Shown in pieces: positions 1 to 7,977 of a DNA stretch of 17,238 bases. The stretch covers positions 1-17,238 of the forward strand of contig CAMYJY010000010.1 of the NCBI GenBank assembly GCA_947258835.1, in the 5' to 3' direction. The notes below the pieces were generated by a model. The model was not told the origin of the DNA. It did not search any database and saw only the letters and a list, made by a program, of their open reading frames with translations. The position numbers were made by a program, and so were the translations under genes. Within the stretch, counting starts at the first letter, position 1. Every line of letters starts with the position of its first letter. The DNA is from an uncultured Pirellulales bacterium. GTDB lineage: Bacteria; Planctomycetota; Planctomycetia; Pirellulales; Lacipirellulaceae.

Positions 1-1864
1 AATTCCCTTTGATCAGTTGCGGCTCTTCGGTAAAGTTGGCGGCGACCAGCAAGCGATGGCTTTCGTGCAACCGCACAAAACCAAGTACATGGGGATTGCC
101 CGTCTTCATCAATTCCATGTTCTGGCCAGCCAACGCGGGGAGCGATTTTCGCACCGCGATCATCCGCTGCAACGATCGAAACACGCGCTTGCGAATCGAG
201 CCTTCTCCCGACTGGATAGTGTCATCAAGTTCTGACCGAAACTCCCACCGCATCTTAGGACGATGGACCCAGCGAGTGTCGCCGGCCTTAGCGGGGTCCT
301 TGACGAAGTCGTAGTCGTTGAGCATCGCCCATTCTTCGCCCAGGTAGATCAGCGGAATCCCGCCGATGCTGAGCGTGATGCCTTGCAACAACAACATCCG
401 CCTGATGGCCAGCTCCTTTTCCTCTTCACATTTTGTTTCGATCGCCAACTCCAGCCCCGCAAGTGACGCCAGCGTTCCCGCGATCCGCATGTCACCGGTA
501 TCAAGGTTCTCTTGAAACGGGATCCCGCGAGCAAACGAGCCTTCGAACTGGCCGGTGTAGAACTCATTCAAAAACCGACGATGCTCATAGGCGTTGATAC
601 CCAAGGCGGCCGCATCTGCGTCGTCAAACGTCCAGCCGATGTCATCGTGGCAGCGCAGATAATTCACCCAGGCGGTCTGCGCGGGTAGTTGGTGCCGATG
701 GCTAAGTGACTTTGCCAGCAAGCGGACCTCCCGCGTGGCCAGCGATTCCCAGAGCAGCGCCATCAGCGTTGGGTTGTAAGAAATCTGGCATTCGTCTTCC
801 CCGATGTACTTGAGAACTTCGTCCGGGTGCACGATCGCTTCGGACTTGAACAGCAAGCCGGGGACGCTGATGCGGGCCAGTCGATTGAAGGCTTGAATCA
901 GCAGGTGCGCCTCGGGCAGGTTCTCGCAGCTGGTTCCCATCTGCTTCCAAATGAATGCCACCGCGTCCAGCCGCAGAATGTCAACGCCCATGTTGGCGAG
1001 AAACAGCATCTCTTCCAACATCGCGCAAAAGACGGCCGGATTGCTGTAATTCAAGTCCCACTGGAAGCTGTTGAAGGTGGTCCAGACCCACCGCTCCATG
1101 CCGTCATGCCAAGTAAAATTTCCCCGCCGGACGGTAGGAAAGATTTCGCGGAGCGTCCGCTCGTACTGTTCTGGTTCACGGCGATCGGGGAAGAGATAAA
1201 AAAATTCTTGATACGGGCGATTTCCGGCTTGTGCCTGCTGGGCCCAGGCGTGGTCGTCGGAAGTGTGGTTGAAGACGAAGTCCAGCACCAGCGAGATGCC
1301 GGCTTCGCGGAGATCCTGGCACAGCAGCCGCAGATCGTCGATCGTCCCCAGTTGCGGGTCGACCGAGCGGTAGTTGCTGATGGCATAGCCCCCATCGTTG
1401 TTCCCGGGGCGGACCGCGAAGAGCGGCATCAGGTGCAAGTACGTCAGGCCCAGCTTTTGGAAGTAGCCCACATGGTCGCGCAATTTGCACAGGTTGTCAC
1501 TGAACAGGTCGACATACAACGCGCCCCCGACAATCTTCTCGGACAGGAACCAGTCGGGTTCGTGGAGGCGACGCCGATCCAGGTCCGCCAGCTTTGCCGG
1601 CCGCTCGGCGGCGGCGCGGGCCGCCGCGATCAGGATCTGCTCCACGTGGAAGAAAAAATCATAACGCGTGCCATAGAGCCGAAACAGCAATTCGAACAGA
1701 GCCGGCCAGTGCTCTTGCAGACGCACTTCGAACTCGTGTCGCTTGCGAGGGTCACCGTGGCCTGCTTGCCAGACCTCTGCCAAGCGCGGCTGGAGTCGTT
1801 GCAATGTCAGATCGGCCCGGAAGGCGATGTCCGCGGGCGTACCGTGTTCATTCGATCCGATCAT
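1..1864 (-). CDS. ams: Amylosucrase, GH13 (3' end outside window)
   Basis: Transfers the glucosyl unit of sucrose onto an alpha-1,4-glucan and releases fructose; no signal peptide is seen, so probably cytoplasmic. I translated the minus strand from ATG at 1864 and got 621 open codons to the window edge. GH13 motifs are intact: DFVFNHTSDDHAWA (195-208), nucleophile D300 in DILRLDAVAF, acid/base E342 in KSEAIVHP, and H406-D407-D408 in CHDDIGW. These sit at a constant offset of 14 from D286, E328 and H392/D393 of the Neisseria polysaccharea enzyme as I recall its numbering. From that enzyme's length of about 636 residues, roughly 30-40 C-terminal residues are missing. The start overlaps the end of the upstream sucrose-phosphate synthase by 17 nt in another frame. 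No clear Shine-Dalgarno is seen, so translational coupling is likely (inference). The other two frames here close quickly. Confidence 0.97.
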   Translation of the reverse strand, partial: MIGSNEHGTPADIAFRADLTLQRLQPRLAEVWQAGHGDPRKRHEFEVRLQEHWPALFELLFRLYGTRYDFFFHVEQILIAAARAAAERPAKLADLDRRRLHEPDWFLSEKIVGGALYVDLFSDNLCKLRDHVGYFQKLGLTYLHLMPLFAVRPGNNDGGYAISNYRSVDPQLGTIDDLRLLCQDLREAGISLVLDFVFNHTSDDHAWAQQAQAGNRPYQEFFYLFPDRREPEQYERTLREIFPTVRRGNFTWHDGMERWVWTTFNSFQWDLNYSNPAVFCAMLEEMLFLANMGVDILRLDAVAFIWKQMGTSCENLPEAHLLIQAFNRLARISVPGLLFKSEAIVHPDEVLKYIGEDECQISYNPTLMALLWESLATREVRLLAKSLSHRHQLPAQTAWVNYLRCHDDIGWTFDDADAAALGINAYEHRRFLNEFYTGQFEGSFARGIPFQENLDTGDMRIAGTLASLAGLELAIETKCEEEKELAIRRMLLLQGITLSIGGIPLIYLGEEWAMLNDYDFVKDPAKAGDTRWVHRPKMRWEFRSELDDTIQSGEGSIRKRVFRSLQRMIAVRKSLPALAGQNMELMKTGNPHVLGFVRLHESHRLLVAANFTEEPQLIKGN

Positions 1865-4049
1865 TGGGGATGACGATTTTATCCATGAAGTTGTAGTAGG
1901 CGATGCCCTCTAAGATCCCCGCCGCGTGGGAGGCTTGGGCAAAATAAATACGGGGTTGATTCCGCAGTCGATTGAGCTCTTTGCTGTGGTTGGCCACGAC
2001 GACACCCAAGGTGCGTCCCAGGAGCATCCCCGCGTCATTTCCCGAGTCACCGGCCACCAACACGTGTTCCGGAGCAAAGCCCCACTTCCAAAGCACGTGC
2101 CGCATGGAAAGATCGCTTCCCCCGCGGACCGGGATGATGTCGAGATACATCCCCAACGACATAATTACTTTAGCACGCAGCCCTGCTTCGCGGAGAGTCT
2201 TCTTGATTATAATGGTCGTAGGGGCTTTTTTGGTATCGACCTCGTAGCTGATCTTAAATTCCGACTGACTCTCGCTCTTCTGCGGGATCAGCCCTGGCAG
2301 CTGCTCCAAAACGGTGCGGATTTCGTCCGGCTTCCAGGCAAAGCCGATGGACTTCCGCCAAGTTCTGTCCTGTGTCAAATCGTTTCCATAGTGCAGTTGC
2401 GTTCCGCAGTCGGTATCGATCAAGTCCGGACGGGGCAATCCCAGCTCATCGATGAGCTGCAGGGCGCTGTCCAGACGGCGGCCCGTGGCGACTCCAAAGC
2501 CGACATGATCATTTTCATTGATCAAATCCACGAGTCGGGCCAGCGATTCCGTGTCCCCAGTGAGCGTATTGTCCAAGTCGGTGATGATCAAACGCTCGAA
2601 CTCCGGTAGGCGGCGGGCCCTGGTTTTTTGTTGCAGTACGGGAGGCGACACGTCCTCCACAATGTCGGCGATGTCGCGCAGGCAGCGCTGGGCGTGATTC
2701 TGCCACGAATAGCAGGCACGCGTGCCTTGCACTCCGTTGGCGGACCACTCCTTCCATTGGGCTGGCTCCGTCAGCGCGCGGAGCAGGGCGTGTTCGATTT
2801 CCTCACCCTGCAGTGGATCCACCAAGAGTCCGTTCCGGCAATTGGCGATGATATCTCGCGGGCCCCCGTCGTTGGTGGCGATAATCGGCAGGCCGGTGGC
2901 TGCAGCCTCCAGCAACGTCAGTCCAAACGGCTCGGTGAGGGCAGGGTTGATGAACACCCCGCCCAGGGACTCGGCCAGTCGATACAGCTCGGGAACATCG
3001 TGCAATGTATGGTGCTTGGGGTAGGCGACTTTTCCGTACAGATTGTAGCGATCGATCAGATACAGGACGTTTTTGATGATGGCTTGCTGCGATTTGGGAA
3101 GCTCTTGGAGATCATCGCGCGTTCCCATCACCATGACGAGATTGGCGCGTTGCTGGAGCTCCTCGCTTGCGCCAAAAACCCGCACCAGCATTTCCAAGTT
3201 CTTACGTTCATCGGGCCGTGCGAGGGTGAGAATCATCGGCTTGTGAGGATCGCGAAGAAAGTGCCTCAACCCCTCCGCGATCGCCGGGGTCTGCCAGTCG
3301 TCCCCGCGCGGCGAGAAGGCAAACAAGTCCACGCCGGGTGGAATGACCTCCATCCGCGAGGGGACGTAATGGTCGTACAACGCATACTGCTGCTCGACTT
3401 CCTGGTGGGTGCTGGTGACGACCATCGTAGCCGTCTCCAGCGCAATCTCCTCCGCCTCGATGCGGGCGGTGAACTTGTACTTTTTTTCCAGGGCCTCGGT
3501 ATTTACTTTGCCCAGGGAAAGCCGCTGGCGTTTGACACGGCCCAGTGAGTGTCCGGTGAAGAGAAAGGGGATCCGCAGCAGGCGGGCCAGCTGGGCGCCG
3601 GCTAGGCCCGCATCGGCATAGTGCGCGTGGATGACGTCTGGCAACCCGCTGCGCTTGCAATGGGCCAGCGTCTGGTCGATGAACATCTCAATATACGGCC
3701 ACAACGACTCCTTGCGGAGATAGCGTTTGGGGCCAAAGGGTATCCGGACAATTTTGGCCCCCGCGGCGATGGGTTCTTCGAGCTGGGCGTAATCGTCACT
3801 AACTTTGGGATCGATAATTTGACGGGTCAATAACTCGACTTCCCGCACGCGCGGCTGCTTGGCGAACTCTCGGGCCAGTTCCAGCACGTACTTGATTTGG
3901 CCACCGGTATCCGCATCACGCCCCAATTCCGGCTCCCCCGCGCGGATCAACCCGTGCAAGCTAATCAGCATGATTTTGAGATTGCCTCCGCGGTCGGTTG
4001 GCTGGCCATCCACGGCAACGTGCGTGGGCTGAGACTGTTGTGGTGTCAT
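1848..4049 (-). CDS. sps: Sucrose-phosphate synthase with fused HAD (SPP-like) domain
   Basis: Makes sucrose-6-phosphate from a nucleotide-glucose and fructose-6-phosphate. The 733-residue protein has two parts. The GT4 synthase domain (about 24-465) carries DADTGGQ (45-51), HAHYADAGLAG (141-151), FTGHSLGR (164-171), ARPDERKN (277-284) and the E373/E381 pair in TEPFGLTLLEAA. The HAD domain (about 485-722) resembles sucrose-phosphate phosphatase, with DLDNT (D491, D493), ATGR (521-524) and GDSGND (667-672). The motif III lysine expected after the LP.R stretch is not there; PVRGGSD (640-646) puts serine 645 in its place. Phosphatase activity is therefore uncertain, and no separate phosphatase gene lies in the window. 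ATG start; the upstream sequence is pyrimidine-rich with no Shine-Dalgarno. It follows the fructokinase by 153 bp and overlaps amylosucrase by 17 nt. Confidence 0.95.
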   Translation of the reverse strand: MTPQQSQPTHVAVDGQPTDRGGNLKIMLISLHGLIRAGEPELGRDADTGGQIKYVLELAREFAKQPRVREVELLTRQIIDPKVSDDYAQLEEPIAAGAKIVRIPFGPKRYLRKESLWPYIEMFIDQTLAHCKRSGLPDVIHAHYADAGLAGAQLARLLRIPFLFTGHSLGRVKRQRLSLGKVNTEALEKKYKFTARIEAEEIALETATMVVTSTHQEVEQQYALYDHYVPSRMEVIPPGVDLFAFSPRGDDWQTPAIAEGLRHFLRDPHKPMILTLARPDERKNLEMLVRVFGASEELQQRANLVMVMGTRDDLQELPKSQQAIIKNVLYLIDRYNLYGKVAYPKHHTLHDVPELYRLAESLGGVFINPALTEPFGLTLLEAAATGLPIIATNDGGPRDIIANCRNGLLVDPLQGEEIEHALLRALTEPAQWKEWSANGVQGTRACYSWQNHAQRCLRDIADIVEDVSPPVLQQKTRARRLPEFERLIITDLDNTLTGDTESLARLVDLINENDHVGFGVATGRRLDSALQLIDELGLPRPDLIDTDCGTQLHYGNDLTQDRTWRKSIGFAWKPDEIRTVLEQLPGLIPQKSESQSEFKISYEVDTKKAPTTIIIKKTLREAGLRAKVIMSLGMYLDIIPVRGGSDLSMRHVLWKWGFAPEHVLVAGDSGNDAGMLLGRTLGVVVANHSKELNRLRNQPRIYFAQASHAAGILEGIAYYNFMDKIVIPNDRIE

Positions 4050-4096
4050 GGGTTTTTGTGCCGGGGAGAGGTGAATAGGTTCCGTCTATAAGGCGA

Positions 4097-4122
4097 GCGG
4101 CAGGTAAGTTTTTACCTGCCGC
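4097..4122 (-). other. Perfect 11-bp stem-loop between fructokinase and sps
   Basis: GCGGCAGGTAA (4097-4107) and TTACCTGCCGC (4112-4122) pair perfectly around a GTTT loop. In the transcript it sits 48 nt before the sps start. No T-run follows on the minus strand, so it is not a standard intrinsic terminator. It could be an mRNA-stabilising or processing hairpin, a Rho-linked pause or a regulatory site. The rest of the 4050-4202 gap shows nothing I recognise. Confidence 0.7.
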
Positions 4123-4202
4123 GTGATCGAAGATCCCATTGAAGCGACTCCAGGGGCTGTTGATTGGTAAGTTCTCAGCTGCCCAACGCCTAAGAGTATC
4201 TG

Positions 4203-5096
4203 TTAGCCCTTGATCTCGGGCAGGGTGTAATGCGCCGGGTCCGTGCAGGTAGCTCCCGACAAGGTGCAGGTTTGGGAAGCGTAGACCACTGCCGTGGTCA
4301 AAATTGTATCCAGCGGCAAACCGCGAGCGATGCCCACGATCACCGCGGAGGCAAAAGCATCCCCCGCACCAACAGCGTCAACGAACGGCTCGAGTGGCGG
4401 CGCTTCCACGAACACCACCTCGCCCGTTTCGTCCATGGCGTAAGCGCCCCCCGCCCCACAGGTCACAAAGAACTGTTGCCCACGATACTGGCGTCTGAGA
4501 GTGGCCACGGCGTCTACAATTTGTAGCCGGGTGTGGCAGGGGGTGTCGGCCAGATAGGACAGTTCGTCACGATTCAGCTTGATCCACTGCGCATCTTCCA
4601 GCAGCTCGGCTGCCAGCTCCCGCCGCACCCACGGCGGACGGATGTTGATGTCGACAAAGCGAGGCAGATCGCCCTGTTCCATCAGGGAGCGGATGGCGGA
4701 TCGGGATGCCGCGTGCCGATAGGCGAGGCTGCCCTGATAGAGGAGCGAAAAATCGCCCCCCACCGCGTGCAGGTCGGGAGCGCGGATGTCGTCATACGCT
4801 TGGTGATCGAGAATCTGAAAACTGGGCTCGCCGTCCTGAAACGTAACGTGCACCCGGCCGGTGGGAAATTGTTCCGAGATGTGGAGACCCGTCGTATCCA
4901 TTCCCCAGGCTCGCATGGCGTCGCGAATCTCGCGGCCAGCCGCGTCTGCCCCCACCGCCGAGACCAACAGCGGCTGCCATCCCAATCCCTGGAGATTCCA
5001 GGCCACGTTCAAGGGGGCGCCACCGAGGACACGTTTTCCCGAGGGAAATTGGTCCACCAGGACTTCACCGACAATCAACGGTCTGGACGCTTTCAC
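4203..5096 (-). CDS. PfkB-family sugar kinase, likely fructokinase
   Basis: Ribokinase/PfkB-fold kinase of 297 residues, the usual size for fructokinases. Visible motifs are GGAPLN (25-30) in the sugar-binding part, KLNRDE (173-178), and the signature DAVGAGDAF (240-248) with catalytic base D246. Family membership is clear; fructose specificity is inferred from the neighbours, because amylosucrase releases fructose and sucrose-phosphate synthase needs fructose-6-phosphate. It is the first gene of the minus-strand cluster. The start is GTG at 5096 with AGGAA a few bases upstream; a nearby upstream ATG in the same frame is followed at once by a stop. Sucrose clusters of methanotrophs also combine a fructokinase with sps and amylosucrase (recalled from the literature). 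Another hexose could be the substrate. Confidence 0.92.
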   Translation of the reverse strand: MKASRPLIVGEVLVDQFPSGKRVLGGAPLNVAWNLQGLGWQPLLVSAVGADAAGREIRDAMRAWGMDTTGLHISEQFPTGRVHVTFQDGEPSFQILDHQAYDDIRAPDLHAVGGDFSLLYQGSLAYRHAASRSAIRSLMEQGDLPRFVDINIRPPWVRRELAAELLEDAQWIKLNRDELSYLADTPCHTRLQIVDAVATLRRQYRGQQFFVTCGAGGAYAMDETGEVVFVEAPPLEPFVDAVGAGDAFASAVIVGIARGLPLDTILTTAVVYASQTCTLSGATCTDPAHYTLPEIKG

Positions 5097-5181
5097 GGCA
5101 CAGTTCCTACATCTGGAAAATTATTTTCCTCGAGCCCTGATCTTAAAGGAAAACCATGGGAAACAACAGGGAACATTCGCG

Positions 5182-5208
5182 CGTTACCATCGTTACCATC
5201 GTTACCAT
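5182..5208. repeat. Tandem 9-bp repeat, three exact copies
   Basis: The unit CGTTACCAT occurs three times head to tail (5182-5190, 5191-5199, 5200-5208), followed by a degenerate CTGTTACCC. It lies 86 bp upstream of the fructokinase start, inside the expected leader or promoter of the sucrose cluster. It could be an iterated regulator-binding site or simple slippage. The 9-bp period puts successive units somewhat less than one helical turn apart. Confidence 0.85.
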
Positions 5209-5266
5209 CTGTTACCCGCTTGCGGGCGGCCGAAATTCAGTGCTTCCAAATTCCCGCCCGTTCCCG

Positions 5267-5363
5267 CCAGGGCCTGGGGCAATCAGCCGCCCGGGAACCG
5301 GCCCTTTTAGCAGCTAGTACTTTGCCCGGGTCGGCTGCATTGGCCAAATTTGGAACTACCGAA
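5267..5363 (-). repeat. 98-nt dispersed repeat, copy B
   Basis: Read on the minus strand, this stretch aligns with plus-strand 11984-12081 over its whole length, with roughly 80-85% identity by eye and one single-base gap. Shared blocks include TTCCAAATTTGGC, CGGGCAAAGT, CTAGCTGC and TCCCGGGCGGCT. Both copies can form a stem between an AGCCG block and a CGGCT block; here the closing pair is C5337-G5284. A partly inverted match to the repeat's start occurs at 5230-5250 on the plus strand, so this copy may have imperfect inverted ends. It reads in the same direction as the fructokinase downstream of it. Confidence 0.85.
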
Positions 5364-5470
5364 ATTTATTCGCCGCGTCCTCAATAATAAGCTATGTTTC
5401 ATCAGCGTCTGTTGTGGCGTTTGGCAGCAGATGTCCTTTCCCTTCCCTTGGCCCGCCCGGGAGCCTGTTG

Positions 5471-5740
5471 ATGTCTAGCACTGCCGATCCTTCTGTCCCC
5501 GCCTTCACCAACCCCGCAGTCCCGGCATTCGTCGACCGGCGTCAAGTCGTCAATCCTGGTCGCCCGGGGAGTGCCGAGCGGCGTCAGTTCGCCAACAGCC
5601 ATGATCTGCTCTCACCGGACGCCGCGGAATTGGCCAAGGCGATTGACCAATACAAGTCGCAGCACCGCCGGCGATTTATTAATTTTGAAGAAATGCTATC
5701 GATCTTTAAATCGCTCGGGTATCAAAAAACGAGCAGCTAA
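5471..5740 (+). CDS. Small conserved-looking protein of unknown function
   Basis: An 89-residue protein with no domain I can name. The first 30 residues are low in complexity and rich in Pro, Ser, Thr and Val. The second half looks folded: RRQF (37-40), a helix AAELAKAIDQYKSQHRRR, then FINFEEMLSIFKSLGYQK. This charged helical part resembles small proteins I recall from other planctomycete genomes, but I could not check. I chose ATG 5471 because GGGAG precedes it by 7 nt; an in-frame GTG at 5414 would add 19 residues with no better signal. Its stop overlaps the stop of the convergent membrane-protein gene (5737-5740), so no terminator fits between them. Confidence 0.75.
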   Translation: MSSTADPSVPAFTNPAVPAFVDRRQVVNPGRPGSAERRQFANSHDLLSPDAAELAKAIDQYKSQHRRRFINFEEMLSIFKSLGYQKTSS

Positions 5741-6702
5741 GCTGTCCGTAGCAGTGCGAGTCGTAGCTCTCTGCCGGTAAGAAAGCCCACGGTATTGCCT
5801 TGCCGGTCCACCACGTGCCCCAAGGCATCTTCGGTTTGGCGCAGCAAGCGCAAGGCAGAGAGCCAGGATTGATCTTCCTGCAGCACCACCAGAGGTTTGG
5901 GGGGGGGCAGTTGCGGGGATTTGTCCAGATACAAATCCATCATCCGGAGATAGCCCACCAAACGACGGCCATTGCGGGTATCTTCCACGGGCAACAACGT
6001 CCGTTGATGGCGTTGGGCAATGCGCAGCACATCACTCTTGCTCATCGTCGTGGTGGCCCGCGCCACGCGTCCGGTGGGGGCAGCAAAGCGTTTCACGGGC
6101 AAGCCGGCAACCGCCAACATCGACTGGGCCAACGATTGTTGGGCTGGCCGGAGAATGCCCGCCTCATGCCCTTCGGTCAAGAGCTCCGCCAGTTCGCGAC
6201 GGGCCAGCTTGAACCGCAATTCTTGGGGCGAAGAGCCCGAGAGCAGCTGCAAAAGTCGACTAAACCCCCATAACACCAAGGTCAGTGGGGCGAAGACACA
6301 AGTACATACGAGCAGGAAAGGAGCGCACCTCTTCAAGAGTCGGTTGGGGGCCGCCAGGAACAGGTGTTTGGGAAGCAGTTCTCCCAGCAAAAAAATCACC
6401 GGCGCGATCACAATCGGTCCCAGCAAGTCCACCGCGATTCCCCCCTCGGGGACCATCTGCTGCGACGCCATCACCACGGCCAGGGAAGTCACGTAGTTGG
6501 CCACGTTATTGCCCACCAAGGTGGTCGCCACGAACAGGGAGGGCTGGTGCGAGAGCCACAACAGGGCCCTCGACAGCCAACTTCCGGCAAGTGCTTCGAT
6601 GGCCAAGCGCACGCGGGTGACGCGATAGAAGCCTGTTTCCGAACCGCTATAGACGCCGCTGAGCAGCAGGCCGACAGCCATCAGGAGAAAACTAAAAATC
6701 AT
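5737..6702 (-). CDS. CNNM/CorC-type DUF21 membrane protein, short paralogue
   Basis: A 321-residue membrane protein of the DUF21 (CNNM) family, linked to Mg2+ or other cation homeostasis; the transported ion cannot be read from sequence. The N-terminal DUF21 domain has hydrophobic segments near 3-18, 55-80, 90-110 and 127-148, with SGVYSGSETGFY (15-26) and GELLPKHLFL (107-116), the counterpart of the usual GE-x-PK motif. The cytoplasmic part (about 200-320) fits a divergent CBS pair; GRRLVGYLRMMDL and GNTVGFLTGREL are the recognisable strand-helix pieces. The C-terminal CorC/HlyC domain seen in the upstream paralogue is missing. ATG start with GGAG 5 nt upstream, and an ATGA overlap with the upstream gene's stop, indicating coupling. 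Confidence 0.9.
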   Translation of the reverse strand: MIFSFLLMAVGLLLSGVYSGSETGFYRVTRVRLAIEALAGSWLSRALLWLSHQPSLFVATTLVGNNVANYVTSLAVVMASQQMVPEGGIAVDLLGPIVIAPVIFLLGELLPKHLFLAAPNRLLKRCAPFLLVCTCVFAPLTLVLWGFSRLLQLLSGSSPQELRFKLARRELAELLTEGHEAGILRPAQQSLAQSMLAVAGLPVKRFAAPTGRVARATTTMSKSDVLRIAQRHQRTLLPVEDTRNGRRLVGYLRMMDLYLDKSPQLPPPKPLVVLQEDQSWLSALRLLRQTEDALGHVVDRQGNTVGFLTGRELRLALLRTA

Positions 6703-7964
6703 ACCTGCTCCTGCCGCGGATCCACGCAGCGAAGTTCGACCAGGATACTGCCCAATTCGTCGGCGGCCACGACATGAAAATGAAAGCGGTGCCAGTGGAC
6801 TTGGTCCCCCACCACGGGGATACGGCCCAACAACTCCTGGACAATACCAGCGACGGTCATGCTCTTGGTGGCAGGGAGGTCCACGTTAAAATGGCGGCCC
6901 AGTCGCCTCAGCGTGGTGATGCTGGTAACTTGCCACAGATCATCCTCCAGCTGGCGAATGGAGGAGGTTTTCAGTAATCGTGCGCTGCGGCTGGTTTGGT
7001 CCTCGAAAATATCTTCCAGCAGGTCTTCCAGAGTCACGATACCAATGGTTTCACCAAACTCGTTGATAATCGCCGCCACCTCGCGCTGCTGCGTCTGCAA
7101 CTGATCAAATACGGAAGCCACCGTGGCACACCAGGGCACGTAAACGACCGCTTGGGCAAATTCCTCCAGATGATTCCGGGGCACAAGCGGCAAATGCCGC
7201 AAGCTGATCGCCCCCACGATCTCATCGTTATCCGGCTCGGTGACCAGAATATAGCCACTGCGGGTAGGACGACCGCCGAGCACGTCCAGACTCACCGGAG
7301 GCGCAAACGACTGATATTGTTTTCGCGGGCGCATCAATTCTTCAGCCCGCAGATCCGATAAACGCACAATGTTTTGCAGCGCGAACCGCTCCTGAGCCGC
7401 CAGTTCTTCATCGGCCGTGGAGAGGGTAATCGCCTGCTCCAAATCGGTGAGTGCCAGATACGGCTCTGCCTGAAAACGAGGAAAAAGGAGGCGTTTCGCT
7501 GCTAAGTTCAGGGCCGAGAACAGAGGGGACAGTGGCTCAAAGGCGCGTACGGCCGTCGTGAGGGGCAGGCCAATCCAGCGCGTGACCAAACGAGGCATGA
7601 GCACTCCCACCGTCTTGGGGACCATCTCGCTACAGAGAATGATCAACAGCAGGGAGCCGAGAGCCACGAGGCCGGCTTCGGTCGGCCGCTGCTGCCGTTG
7701 GAGGTGGATGCTGATCACCGAAGCCAAGGCAAAATAGACAATGTTGATGATCAAATTCCAAAACAGGATGGCCATCAACAGCCGCTCCGGCTGATTGAGC
7801 AACCGCGAGGCGGTCCGTTGCGAGGCGGAACCCCGCTTCAAGGTCCGCCGGTCATCGGCCTGCAGAGAAAAGAGCGCCGCCTCGCTACACGAGAAAAACG
7901 CCGAACTGGCAAGCAGCAGTATCATGGCGGCCAGTAGCGGACCAAATTCTTGCAGCAGTATCAC
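6699..7964 (-). CDS. CNNM/CorC-type DUF21-CBS-CorC_HlyC membrane protein
   Basis: Full-length member of the hemolysin C/CorC-like family, 421 residues. Order: DUF21 membrane domain (about 1-190; hydrophobic near 5-25, 64-86, 96-112, 130-150) with SAFFSCSEAALFSL (21-34) and SEMVPKTVG (112-120); a CBS pair (about 205-322) ending in the typical NEFGETIGIVTLEDLLEDIFED region; and a C-terminal CorC_HlyC domain (about 335-413). Family role: cation (Mg2+/Co2+) efflux or homeostasis at the inner membrane. I chose GTG 7964, 13 nt after the upstream permease stop and preceded by GGAA, because the first membrane helix then starts at once as in relatives. ATG 8018 is possible but would overlap the permease by 41 nt and add an unusual 18-residue tail. 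Confidence 0.93.
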   Translation of the reverse strand: MILLQEFGPLLAAMILLLASSAFFSCSEAALFSLQADDRRTLKRGSASQRTASRLLNQPERLLMAILFWNLIINIVYFALASVISIHLQRQQRPTEAGLVALGSLLLIILCSEMVPKTVGVLMPRLVTRWIGLPLTTAVRAFEPLSPLFSALNLAAKRLLFPRFQAEPYLALTDLEQAITLSTADEELAAQERFALQNIVRLSDLRAEELMRPRKQYQSFAPPVSLDVLGGRPTRSGYILVTEPDNDEIVGAISLRHLPLVPRNHLEEFAQAVVYVPWCATVASVFDQLQTQQREVAAIINEFGETIGIVTLEDLLEDIFEDQTSRSARLLKTSSIRQLEDDLWQVTSITTLRRLGRHFNVDLPATKSMTVAGIVQELLGRIPVVGDQVHWHRFHFHVVAADELGSILVELRCVDPRQEQV

Positions 7965-7977
7965 GACTTCCGTTGCC

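Larger units (their letters stand above)
5097..5470. other. Divergent intergenic region with repeats
   Basis: This 374-bp gene-free stretch lies between the fructokinase start (minus) and the small plus-strand gene. It holds a 9-bp tandem repeat and one copy of a roughly 98-nt dispersed repeat, annotated separately. An AT-rich patch at 5381-5400 (TTATTATT on the minus strand) could be part of the cluster promoter, but I find no convincing -35 partner. Confidence 0.6.

Noticed and set aside
827..3548. Long plus-strand open frames (827-1873, 1926-2609, 2628-3548)
   Set aside because: Antisense to the amylosucrase and sucrose-phosphate synthase genes, whose catalytic motifs are unmistakable; such shadows are common in GC-rich DNA.
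5182..5219. CRISPR-like look of the GTTACCAT repeats
   Set aside because: Units are 9 bp with no spacers and no cas genes; it is a plain tandem repeat.
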